This document shows, in pieces, positions 8,997 to 17,567 of a DNA stretch of 38,268 bases. Where the stretch lies: positions 1 to 38,268 of the forward strand of contig MNXP01000008.1 in NCBI GenBank assembly GCA_001872625.1. The letters are read 5' to 3'. Both the position numbers and the translations under genes were made by a program. The notes beneath the pieces were generated by a model. The model searched no databases. It worked only from the letters and a program-made list of their open reading frames with translations, and had not been told where the DNA came from. The stretch is from Bacteroidetes bacterium CG2_30_33_31. GTDB taxonomy: Bacteria; Bacteroidota; Bacteroidia; Bacteroidales; UBA1556. Every line of letters starts with the position of its first letter. Positions within the stretch are counted from its first letter, which is position 1.

Positions 8997-10980
8997 AGAT
9001 TTCTTTTATAATACCTTGTTTAAAGGCGTTTACTAAATTTTTTAAATCCTTAACTTGCTCTTTAATTTTAATACCAACATCAGTCTGCGATACCGTTTTT
9101 CTTTCTTTCTTTTCACTTAAAAATTGATGCGACGAAATCATATCCTGGCCTGTTTCAATTGCATCTTTTTTCGATGGAAAACTTTGATGAGAAACTATAA
9201 CCAAACCATAAGAATTTGAAATCAAAGTAAAGCCTGCAATTCCGGTAACACTTTGGTATGGAGCTGACATTCCACCATCGATGACTATCAATTTTGAGCC
9301 AGCTTTTATTGGGCTTTCACCCTTGACAACTTTCACAGGAACATGGCCATTAACCACTTTTGAAATCGCTGGATTCATGCCAAATTCCTTAAGAATTATA
9401 TCAATTACTTCTTCATTTTCGCGCAAATCGTAATATGCTTTTCTATCTTCTTTTTGCACATTTAAATCATCTATAAAATATCTTTCGAAAGTGGCCATTT
9501 TCTTTTTGCCAAAGAGAGGAGAATCTGGCCCACACCATAAATACCATAGATAATCCTTTGCTAATATGGCATTTTCGTCGTAATATGCTTGGCGAGCCAT
9601 TTTATCGAGTTTGTCCATAAGAGATTTGCCTTGGTAATTCTTATTATTAATTTCAATTTTTTTCAAATTGCCTTTAAATGTTATTGGGATTGCTCCGTGA
9701 TAAAGAAGTAAATTATTGTATTTTAAATACATGCCGCCATTTGAATATAAAAAATTGATGTGCTTTTGTAATTTTTCGCTGCTGTTAAAACTCTTTTGCA
9801 ATTTATTCATTATCTCCTTTTCCTCTTCTGTTAATTCGTAAGGGGTTTTCGGGTCGATGGTGGGAAAATTGAGGTCGTTTAGTTCATAAAATTTGTTTTT
9901 AATTTTTACATTTTTATCCTTAAGATTTATGGATTCCAACAGCAATCTGTCATTCATCTTAAATTGAGGATTTCTTTTTATAATCTGACCTTCAAGCTTA
10001 AATTGAATTATCGAAATTGCTTTATGCACTTTTTTCAAAAGTTCTGTTTGTTTCTTGCTCATTTTGTTAGAGTCTTTGGGCTTAAAACTTTTGCATGGAT
10101 CGTCTGCATATTGCTCTGAAGCAAATTCATAAAGTGAAAATAAATTTATGCCGTAAGAATCTTCAAGTATTGCCATATTATTGTATCTTGCTGATATTCT
10201 AATAACTAAAGCAATATAAACTTCGATGCCAGCGGCAGCTCCCATCCAAACAACATCATGATTTCCCCATTGAATATCGACACTGGGAGTTTTCATTATT
10301 TCGTCCATTACTTTGTCGGGAGATGGACCACGGTCGAAAATATCGCCTACGATATGAAGCCTGTCGATAGAAAGCCGTTGAATTAGATGAGTAATTTCGT
10401 AGATAAAATCGTTAGAAGCTTGGTTATGAATTATTGATTCAATTATGGAAGAGAAATATGTCTCCTTGTTTCTAAGATTTTTATTGATATTTAAAAGCTC
10501 ATCAATAATATACCCCATATCTTTGGGCAAAGATTTTCTAATTTTAGAACGCGTGTATTTTGAACTTATATATGCAGCAATCTCAACAAGATAAGTGAGA
10601 TTTTGCCTATACCAATCATCAGAGAGAGAGTTTTCTAATTCCAGTTTATCCAATTTGGCTACGGGATAATAAATAAGCATAGCGAGTTTATCTTTCTCAA
10701 TTTCAGTAATTTTATCGCCAAAAATATCATCAATTCGCCTTCTTATAACGCCCGAACCATTGCTAAGCACATGTTTAAAAGTCTCATATTCGCCATGAAT
10801 ATCAGATAGAAAGTGCTCTGTTCCTTTTGGTAAATTCAGTATTGCTTCGAGGTTTATGATTTCAGATTTTGCAGAACGAATATTTGGAAATTTTTCCGAC
10901 AGCAGTCTCATAAATTTTTTGCTCGTCTTAAATTGGTTTTCGGATTTAGCTTTTTTGGGGATTTTATTAATTTTATTCAT
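8986..10980 (-). CDS. fbp: class III fructose-1,6-bisphosphatase
   Basis: A 664-residue enzyme of the large fructose-1,6-bisphosphatase type (FBPase class III, first known from Firmicutes), which hydrolyses fructose 1,6-bisphosphate to fructose 6-phosphate in gluconeogenesis. The metallophosphoesterase motifs are all present: SDIHGE (59-64), GDIFDRG (212-218), GNHD (239-242), and NGHVPVK near the C terminus. Length is normal and the product looks complete. The gene lies 28 bases after the barrel-protein gene and overlaps ygiQ by 11 bp, so the three are probably one transcript. The N terminus is very Lys-rich. Confidence 0.96.
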   Translation of the reverse strand: MNKINKIPKKAKSENQFKTSKKFMRLLSEKFPNIRSAKSEIINLEAILNLPKGTEHFLSDIHGEYETFKHVLSNGSGVIRRRIDDIFGDKITEIEKDKLAMLIYYPVAKLDKLELENSLSDDWYRQNLTYLVEIAAYISSKYTRSKIRKSLPKDMGYIIDELLNINKNLRNKETYFSSIIESIIHNQASNDFIYEITHLIQRLSIDRLHIVGDIFDRGPSPDKVMDEIMKTPSVDIQWGNHDVVWMGAAAGIEVYIALVIRISARYNNMAILEDSYGINLFSLYEFASEQYADDPCKSFKPKDSNKMSKKQTELLKKVHKAISIIQFKLEGQIIKRNPQFKMNDRLLLESINLKDKNVKIKNKFYELNDLNFPTIDPKTPYELTEEEKEIMNKLQKSFNSSEKLQKHINFLYSNGGMYLKYNNLLLYHGAIPITFKGNLKKIEINNKNYQGKSLMDKLDKMARQAYYDENAILAKDYLWYLWCGPDSPLFGKKKMATFERYFIDDLNVQKEDRKAYYDLRENEEVIDIILKEFGMNPAISKVVNGHVPVKVVKGESPIKAGSKLIVIDGGMSAPYQSVTGIAGFTLISNSYGLVIVSHQSFPSKKDAIETGQDMISSHQFLSEKKERKTVSQTDVGIKIKEQVKDLKNLVNAFKQGIIKEIYDK

Positions 10981-11008
10981 GATAAAAAAATCTATTTATA
11001 AAAAAAAT

Positions 11009-11686
11009 TTACCTAATTGTAAATAGGATTCCTGTTCTCCAAATTATTAAAGATGCCAATGCGTGGCTATAAATTTCATTATCTAATTTCAATATGTTTA
11101 TAGGAATTATTTGCCAGAACATACGAAGTTCATAAATGGAGAAAATATTGTTAAATTTGTATCCAACGGCGCTGTAAAGTTCAGGAACAAAAGCTTTTAA
11201 AGGAAACATTCTGTTGTCTTTATCAATTTTTTTGCTTATATCCAATTCAGCTTGTGCACCAAAAGTGAAGAATAAACCCTTTTTCTTTTGGTTTAATTTG
11301 TAGGAGGCAAAAAAAGGAATTGCTAAACTTGAATAATTTGTAATTTTTTTTATATTCAAATTATTATTAATAGTAAAGAAAATTGGAATTTTTGTAAAAT
11401 TTAGAATCAATCCACACTGAAGCGATAATTGCTTATTCAGATTTGAATTATATAGCATTCCAATGGATATCAAAGAACCAGGTTCTGTTCTCCAATTAGA
11501 AAATGTATCTGTAAAAATTGGATTTATTACTGGAAAAGAGACACCACCTCCAATGGTAAAGCCAAAATTGTGAGCGTAATTAGTATCTATTTGGTTGATT
11601 GATAAGCTATCATAAGCATCAATTTCTTGAGCATAAATATTTGAAAAAATAGCTAACAAAAAAACAAATGTGGATAAAAATTTCAT
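11009..11686 (-). CDS. putative outer-membrane beta-barrel protein
   Basis: A 225-residue protein of unknown function. It has a signal peptide (about 1-19, IFSNIYAQE) and then alternating hydrophobic and polar segments typical of small 8-10-strand barrels: FGFTIGGGVSFP near residue 41, SIGMLYN, LSLQCGLILNFT, GLFFTFGAQAELDI and FTIR at the C terminus. This is the pattern of the outer-membrane beta-barrel (PorT-like or OmpA-like) domain common in Bacteroidota, but no family-specific motif is seen. It is 28 bases upstream of fbp on the same strand, so probably co-transcribed, and 102 bases after the histidine kinase gene. Confidence 0.6.
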   Translation of the reverse strand: MKFLSTFVFLLAIFSNIYAQEIDAYDSLSINQIDTNYAHNFGFTIGGGVSFPVINPIFTDTFSNWRTEPGSLISIGMLYNSNLNKQLSLQCGLILNFTKIPIFFTINNNLNIKKITNYSSLAIPFFASYKLNQKKKGLFFTFGAQAELDISKKIDKDNRMFPLKAFVPELYSAVGYKFNNIFSIYELRMFWQIIPINILKLDNEIYSHALASLIIWRTGILFTIR

Positions 11687-11788
11687 TTCGATAATTTATT
11701 CGGTAAAAATAAGAAATTTAGGAAACAGCTGCATTTGAAATTGAAAGCATAGTTGAATAAATTATAGTTTATTTTTAAAGATGAAATT

Positions 11789-13945
11789 TCAATTTGCATT
11801 TTTTATTAAAGGAATATCGAAAATAATTGTTGTTCCATTGCCAATGGCAGAATCTATGGAGAATCTTCCATTTAACTTTTTAGTTCTTTCATAGATATTT
11901 GCAAGTCCCAATCCATTAGATTTTATTTTTGCTGGGTCGAATCCAACGCCATCATCTTCAACAGTAATATTTAAATTATCTCCGTCGGTAATAAATTGAA
12001 TTACAATTTCTTGAGCTTTTGCATGTTTAATAGCATTGGTAACAAGTTCTTGAATTATTCGGTAAATTTCTATTTCAAATTCGTAAGTCAGCCTTGTTTT
12101 ATAGCCCGAATTTACAAAAATCATTTTCAAAGTATCTGCAGAATTAATAGCATCTCTAAGGTTTTCTATTGCTCCAATAATTCCAAATTCGGTTAATATT
12201 TCTTTTGCCAAACTGTGAGAAACCGACCGAACTTCCGACACAGATTGGTCGAGAAGTGAAATAGCAAATTCAAAATTTGTTTTGAGTTCATCATCGTCAT
12301 CGAAAACTGTTTCGAGTGAACTAAAATGGAGCTTTACTGTTGATAACAAGCTACCAAGCTTATCGTGAAGGTCGGAAGCAATGCGAGCTCTTTCTTTCTC
12401 TTGCCCGCTAATGAAAGAATTTATGGACGTCATTTCCTGACCTTTTACCAATTCCAACATTTTCTGTCGGTCAATTTCCTGATTTTTTTCAAAAATTACT
12501 TTTTCGGAATTTCTCCTTTTTATAAGAAATATAAATACAAGAAATGAAATGCTAAATAATAGCAATATAGCAACCACCAGAAAATTATTGTTTAAGGCTT
12601 GCTTCTCTTGAATCAATTTATCCACTTTTTGCTTTTGCTTATACGTAAAGATTGTTCTGTCTTTTTGGGCAGTTTCATACTTTTCCTTAAAAAGATTTAT
12701 TGTAGTTTCCGATTTTAAGGAATGAATAGAGTCGTCAATAATTTTAAATTCTTTATAATATTTCAAAGATTTTTGAAAATCTTTTGTTTCCTCATAAAGC
12801 CTTGCTAAATTGATATAAATCTCTAATGACTTTTCTGGACTTTCACAAGATGTTGAATGTTGTAAAGCTCTAAGAAGCATATTTTCGGCGACAGGGTAAT
12901 TTTTTTTCTTTAAATATAAAGCTCCTATGTTTGCGTAAGAAGAAGCAAGCCCCGAATTATTATCAGTACTATTTCTTATCTTCAACGACTTAGCATAGTA
13001 CTCAAGAGCTTTATTATCCAGTTTCATCTGTTGGGCTATCAGCCCCAAATTCTCATATAATCCAGCTATTGAGGCTGGTGGACCAATTTTAAGTCTAATT
13101 TTTAATGCAGCCGAATATATTGAGTCTGCTTTCTTTAGCTCACCATTTTCCTTGGCGATACCTCCTAAATTTGTCAGTGCAGAAGCAATAGATGGAATAT
13201 TTTTGGTGGCAACGCTAATTATATAGGCTTGCTTAAATTCCTTTTTCGCGTTTCTGAAATCTTTGTAAAAGTAATATATGACTCCAATATTTGAATGAAT
13301 TGATGCCAAATAACTACTGTCTTTTTGCTGCTCAGATATCTTTAAGGCTTCATAAAGTGCTGCTATGGCTGATTTGTAATCGCTTTTATTCAAATACATT
13401 GAACCCAAATTCATATAACCTTTGCCAATGGATTGAAGCAATATTTTATCATTGGGTTTCTTTTTGGCCAACATTTTCTTATAAGAAATAGCTCTCTTTA
13501 AATAGACTTCTGCGCTATCAAAATTATTGTTTATCAGATATAATCTTCCCAGATTATTAAAACTACTTGCTTGAGTTTGAAAATATTTCGATTTTTGGTT
13601 GCTTTCTATTGATTTTTTATAATGTGAGATGGCTGATTCATTCTCTCCCAATTTTGCCTCTATTACAGCACTTTTGTAATAAATATATCCTAAAAGGCTA
13701 TCGAGTTTATATGAAATTGCTACTTTTTCGGCTTCATATAAATATATTAAAGCTTTCTCTGCGGATTTTGCTTCAAATATTTTCGATAATTCTACAAAGG
13801 TCTTGGATATTTTTCGTGGGTCGTTCGATGCTTTTGTAATATTCTCTAAACTATCAACTTTTGTTTGCTGAGCGTTTACGCTAAAGAAGCCAACTATAAA
13901 CAATAGTGATAAAATGTTACTTAATAATTTAGATTGCGGACTCAT
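11789..13945 (-). CDS. TPR-containing sensor histidine kinase (HisKA_3 type)
   Basis: A 718-residue predicted periplasm-facing sensor kinase. Order of parts: signal peptide (about 1-25, ending VNAQQ), a run of tetratricopeptide repeats (about 45-410, many with the A-x-x-Y-x-x-A/NLG pattern), a short coiled region, one membrane helix (about 454-477), a second coiled segment, the HisKA_3 phosphoacceptor motif RIASDLHDKLGSLLS with H527, and a HATPase domain with VTNAIKHA and EDDGVGFDP. This is the NarL-partner class of kinases. No LuxR/NarL-type response regulator is adjacent, so its partner is elsewhere. TPRs as sensors in such kinases are common in Bacteroidota. A -7-like TAATTTTG (minus) at 13992-13999 could give it its own promoter, though without a clear -33. 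Confidence 0.93.
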   Translation of the reverse strand: MSPQSKLLSNILSLLFIVGFFSVNAQQTKVDSLENITKASNDPRKISKTFVELSKIFEAKSAEKALIYLYEAEKVAISYKLDSLLGYIYYKSAVIEAKLGENESAISHYKKSIESNQKSKYFQTQASSFNNLGRLYLINNNFDSAEVYLKRAISYKKMLAKKKPNDKILLQSIGKGYMNLGSMYLNKSDYKSAIAALYEALKISEQQKDSSYLASIHSNIGVIYYFYKDFRNAKKEFKQAYIISVATKNIPSIASALTNLGGIAKENGELKKADSIYSAALKIRLKIGPPASIAGLYENLGLIAQQMKLDNKALEYYAKSLKIRNSTDNNSGLASSYANIGALYLKKKNYPVAENMLLRALQHSTSCESPEKSLEIYINLARLYEETKDFQKSLKYYKEFKIIDDSIHSLKSETTINLFKEKYETAQKDRTIFTYKQKQKVDKLIQEKQALNNNFLVVAILLLFSISFLVFIFLIKRRNSEKVIFEKNQEIDRQKMLELVKGQEMTSINSFISGQEKERARIASDLHDKLGSLLSTVKLHFSSLETVFDDDDELKTNFEFAISLLDQSVSEVRSVSHSLAKEILTEFGIIGAIENLRDAINSADTLKMIFVNSGYKTRLTYEFEIEIYRIIQELVTNAIKHAKAQEIVIQFITDGDNLNITVEDDGVGFDPAKIKSNGLGLANIYERTKKLNGRFSIDSAIGNGTTIIFDIPLIKNAN

Positions 13946-13996
13946 TATTTCATAAGTTTAAGAACACGCTAAGTTATAATATTTTGATAAACAAAA

Positions 13997-16459
13997 TTAT
14001 TTAATGCCAAATAATTTAAAATTAAAATTTTCAACTTGATACTCAACTTTTTTATTGTTCCAATAATAGACTTTCAAATAGGTCTTATCCTCGATTTTAT
14101 ATCTATTTAAATCAATATTATACTCAATATTTATATGAACATTTTTGGTCTTCACAATATTGCTTCCATCGATATTGGTCAAATTAAATGCTTTCCAGAT
14201 TATATTTTCGCCAGCCTTATTCTCTAACGTCATCACAACCAATGGTAAGCTATCGCCAGAATGTTTTCTCGACATGAAATCAAATTCCATTTGAAACATA
14301 ATATTTTTGTATTTACTTTTTTCAAAGGCATATTTATCGCATATTGATGTATATTCTTTTTCTGAATTAACTTTCAACAATTCCTTCCAAGAATTATTAA
14401 TAAGTAGCTGGTTTATAATATTTTGTGGTAATATATTATAAGGGAAAATTCTATCATTATAACACATATAATAGTTATATTTCATATATCTTTTCATCTT
14501 ACTAACTATCAAATTTTTCAAATTATCATTCACAATTTGCTTAATATCAAGATTTTCTTCAATTTTGAAAAGTTTGTCTTTATAAAGATAATAGTTCTGA
14601 TAAATATATTCTTCAATCTCTCGTGAATTTCTCATGGTTGGGAATGAAAAAGTATTGCGGAATTTGGGATAGGTATCGAGCGAATGAGAAAACCAACTTA
14701 CTGTATCGGGTGATTTATATTCATAATTGTGCTTCATAAAAGAATTAATTGTTGGAGCTATTGCCAAATGAGATGCTACCGCTTTGAATTTCTGAGGTTT
14801 AACAATCATTGGAGAATAAATTATTAAAGGAACATGATATTTTTCCAAATCATTTCGAGTTATTGTCCCCATACGATGATCGCCAGTAATTACAAAAATT
14901 GTATGCTTAAAGTCAAAGTTCTTTTTGTAGTCGAGCATAAATTGACGGATAGAATTATCGAGGTACATAAATGACGAAAGTCTCAATTTTTGAGCTTTTG
15001 CCAATTGTTTCTGCTGGCTATTTAAATTAAGAAATTCCAATCGCTTATCGAATTGCGCCTCCCAATATTTACGGTCTGGTATGTTAAAAGGTTCATGGGT
15101 TGTAAGTGTTAAAAATAAATCAAATCTGGGTTTTTTAGTATTTTGAACAAGCATGGTTTTTATGCTTTGTCGGAACAATTCATCATCATACATTCCCCAG
15201 CTAACATCTTTATTATCAGCATTATCGGCAATCGGATTTGCTGTTGATTCATTGTAAATAAAATTTGGTTGCTGAAATTTTATAAAGTCATATAAATTAT
15301 CAAAACCCAAAGGTCCACCATGAAAATAAGATGTAAAATAACCGTTCCTTTTCATTAACGACATCAACGTCAGATGCTTTGGGTAATCGCCAGCCATTCC
15401 AGCAAAACCCGTTTTTGCATAAGGGAGTGAGCCAATAATTGCAGGTATTGCTCCAAAAGTTCTTTCTGTTGAGCTAAGACAATTTTCCCAATAAAGACCA
15501 TTCTTTTCGAGGGAATCGAGAAAAGGAGTAAACGAACCAAAATATGAATCTTCTCCACTAAAAGCTCTCGAAAGACTTTCGCAAATAATAAAAACATAAT
15601 TGGGTTTTACCCCATCAGTTTGAAAATATTTTCCAATCACATCTTGTTCATTATCAATATGTAACAGTGGGAAATCGTTATCTACAAATTCCCAATTACC
15701 AATATCATTTTGAAAGGCTTTAATATCCAAATTGTCGAACTCATTTTTTGAATATATTAAATTATTAATCCAATAGTCGTAAGATGAATGTAAAAAATCA
15801 ACAAGCTTGTTTTCAACAATTTGATATTCAATTTCTCTCGAAAAATTAACTTGTTGAGGCTTAGCAACAACTATTGCCAATGGAGAAGCAATGGAAATCC
15901 AAAAAATTATTTTTTTTAATAAAAAAGATATTTCAACTCTTTTAAAAAGCCATAATAAACTATATATCAAACTTATAAATATTATCAATGAAAACATAAA
16001 TAATAAAAGTGGATGATTTAAGCTTTTTGAAATTGCCATCGAAATGTCGCTAAAACTGTGAATAAAAATCGACTGATCCAGTGGTGTTCCAGTAAAAATA
16101 AAATATAAAATATTCAAAAAATATAGAAATATAATACTGATTACAAATACTTTATAAATTCGGGTAAATGTTTGACTAAATTTATCGGAATAAGAATTGA
16201 GCAACATAAAAAATAAACTCAATGCTAATAAATATAAAACATCCATCAGAAACCCTCGGAAAATCAAAAAATATATTGAATACTCAATTCCTATTATGAA
16301 TTTTAAACCTACAAGTTCTATAATTCTTAAAATGAATAATATACATATAAACACCGATTCAAGTTTGAGTAAAGCCAACTGCCGGAAAAAGATTTTTGAG
16401 TATGTCATAAAATTTCGAATAATTGCAAAACTAAATATTATTTCATTGTTTGCGTTCAT
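13997..16459 (-). CDS. LTA synthase family (sulfatase-fold) membrane phosphotransferase
   Basis: An 820-residue membrane enzyme with about five N-terminal helices (roughly 33-50, 56-88, 103-123, 150-171, 183-200) and an outward-facing alkaline-phosphatase-fold domain. Active-site landmarks of the LtaS family are visible: IICESLS with E294 as metal ligand, SSTERTFGAIPAI with T334 as likely nucleophile, and ITGDHRMG with an Asp-His metal pair. Relatives move phosphoglycerol or phosphoethanolamine to glycans or lipids. As a Gram-negative lineage does not make lipoteichoic acid, the acceptor is more likely a surface glycan or lipid (inference). The C-terminal 200 residues or so look like an extra beta-rich domain. 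M18 is an alternative start. The gene is divergent from the Wzz-like gene, 53 bases away. Confidence 0.87.
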   Translation of the reverse strand: MNANNEIIFSFAIIRNFMTYSKIFFRQLALLKLESVFICILFILRIIELVGLKFIIGIEYSIYFLIFRGFLMDVLYLLALSLFFMLLNSYSDKFSQTFTRIYKVFVISIIFLYFLNILYFIFTGTPLDQSIFIHSFSDISMAISKSLNHPLLLFMFSLIIFISLIYSLLWLFKRVEISFLLKKIIFWISIASPLAIVVAKPQQVNFSREIEYQIVENKLVDFLHSSYDYWINNLIYSKNEFDNLDIKAFQNDIGNWEFVDNDFPLLHIDNEQDVIGKYFQTDGVKPNYVFIICESLSRAFSGEDSYFGSFTPFLDSLEKNGLYWENCLSSTERTFGAIPAIIGSLPYAKTGFAGMAGDYPKHLTLMSLMKRNGYFTSYFHGGPLGFDNLYDFIKFQQPNFIYNESTANPIADNADNKDVSWGMYDDELFRQSIKTMLVQNTKKPRFDLFLTLTTHEPFNIPDRKYWEAQFDKRLEFLNLNSQQKQLAKAQKLRLSSFMYLDNSIRQFMLDYKKNFDFKHTIFVITGDHRMGTITRNDLEKYHVPLIIYSPMIVKPQKFKAVASHLAIAPTINSFMKHNYEYKSPDTVSWFSHSLDTYPKFRNTFSFPTMRNSREIEEYIYQNYYLYKDKLFKIEENLDIKQIVNDNLKNLIVSKMKRYMKYNYYMCYNDRIFPYNILPQNIINQLLINNSWKELLKVNSEKEYTSICDKYAFEKSKYKNIMFQMEFDFMSRKHSGDSLPLVVMTLENKAGENIIWKAFNLTNIDGSNIVKTKNVHINIEYNIDLNRYKIEDKTYLKVYYWNNKKVEYQVENFNFKLFGIK

Positions 16460-16481
16460 TGGTTTATTATTTATATTTTTG
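16449..16481 (+). promoter_or_regulatory. promoter for the wzz-like gene
   Basis: TTTG (16449-16452), a 21-base spacer, and a perfect -7 TATTTTTG (16474-16481), 31 bases before the Wzz-like ATG. The -33 lies inside the first codons of the divergent sulfatase-fold gene, so the two transcription units share regulatory DNA. Confidence 0.55.
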
Positions 16482-16494
16482 ACAATGCAACAAA

Positions 16495-16524
16495 CAAATT
16501 AATTCTTGTTTTATGAATGAACAA
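16495..16524 (-). promoter_or_regulatory. candidate promoter for the LTA-synthase-like gene
   Basis: On the minus strand: TTG (16522-16524 complement), 19-base spacer, then TTAATTTG (16495-16502 complement), one mismatch from TAnnTTTG. It would start transcription about 30 bases ahead of the ATG at 16459, and its -33 lies inside the Wzz-like coding start. Confidence 0.4.
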
Positions 16525-17541
16525 CAAACGGATTCAAATGCTTTTAAATCAGTTAATTTGATTATTTTTCTTTGGTCACATAAGAAACCTATTTTGATAG
16601 TAACACTTATTGCAGCAATTGCATCAATGATTTTTTCGGCACCTTTTTTTATCCCGCCAAAATTTCAATCTCAGGTAGTGCTATTCCCAACTTCCACCAA
16701 TTCAATTTCAAAAGCACTTTTAAGCCAAACCCAAACTCTCAAGCAAGATGTACTTCAATTTGGCGAAGAAGAAGATGCCGAACAATTGCTTCAAGTATTG
16801 AATTCCAGCAAGATACGTGATAGAATAATTCAAAAATATAATTTAAAACGTCATTATGATATAGATAAAAATGCCAAATATCCGCAGACTTTACTAATCA
16901 AAGAATATGAAAGCAACATCCATTATAGGCGCACAGAAAATATGGCTGTGGAAATAACTGTAATGGACATAGATCCAGATACTTCGGCATTGATTTGTAA
17001 TGATATTTCAGCACTTTTGGATTCAGTAAAAATCTTTATGCAGAAAGAAAGAGCTTTAAAAGGATTTAAAATTGTGCAAGCTGAATACACCGAATTATTA
17101 GCAGATATGCAAGCCAAAGAAGATTCTCTTACGGTTTTGAGAAAGCATGGAATACATGATTATGAAACACAGGCTGAGATGATCAACCGGCAGATGGCAA
17201 TAGAAATAGCAAGAAATCCTAACTCATTAGCAGTAAAATCTTTGAAATTGATGCTTGATACGCTTGCCATTTATGGGGGCCCTTATGTTTCCATTCGTGA
17301 TGGGTTGGAATATGAAAAAAAACATCTTACCGAAATTAAGGCTAAATATGATGAAGCAAAAATTGATGCTGAAGAAGAATTGCCGCAGACTTTTAAAGTA
17401 GATTCTGCATATCCTGCTGAAAAAAAATCATATCCTGTGCGATGGTTAATAGTGGTAATTTCAACATTTGGATCTTTGCTTCTAATGATTTTCCTCACCA
17501 TAATTATTGATAATTTCAAATCAATAAAAATCCACGAATAG
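16513..17541 (+). CDS. Wzz-like polysaccharide chain-length determinant protein
   Basis: A 342-residue inner-membrane polysaccharide co-polymerase. It has the classic layout: short cytoplasmic N terminus, first membrane helix (about 26-47, followed by the P-P-x-F-x-S/Q start of the periplasmic domain), a helical periplasmic region with coiled-coil-like stretches (about 165-220 and 265-295), a Pro-containing segment AYPAEKKSYP, and a second membrane helix (about 310-332). There is no C-terminal tyrosine-kinase domain, so it belongs to the Wzz-only form. The O-antigen ligase/polymerase gene follows 26 bases later, and the two probably work on the same glycan. Confidence 0.85.
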   Translation: MNEQQTDSNAFKSVNLIIFLWSHKKPILIVTLIAAIASMIFSAPFFIPPKFQSQVVLFPTSTNSISKALLSQTQTLKQDVLQFGEEEDAEQLLQVLNSSKIRDRIIQKYNLKRHYDIDKNAKYPQTLLIKEYESNIHYRRTENMAVEITVMDIDPDTSALICNDISALLDSVKIFMQKERALKGFKIVQAEYTELLADMQAKEDSLTVLRKHGIHDYETQAEMINRQMAIEIARNPNSLAVKSLKLMLDTLAIYGGPYVSIRDGLEYEKKHLTEIKAKYDEAKIDAEEELPQTFKVDSAYPAEKKSYPVRWLIVVISTFGSLLLMIFLTIIIDNFKSIKIHE

Positions 17542-17567
17542 AAAATTGCAGTGAAGAACAAAAAGAG

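Noticed and set aside
13291-13839. Plus-strand frames opposite the TPR kinase
   Set aside because: Antisense to a clear TPR-coding region; composition explained by the repeat codons.
16197-16502. 101-codon plus frame across the start of the LTA-synthase-like gene
   Set aside because: Opposite a membrane-helix-coding region of a recognised gene; the promoter for the Wzz-like gene lies inside it.
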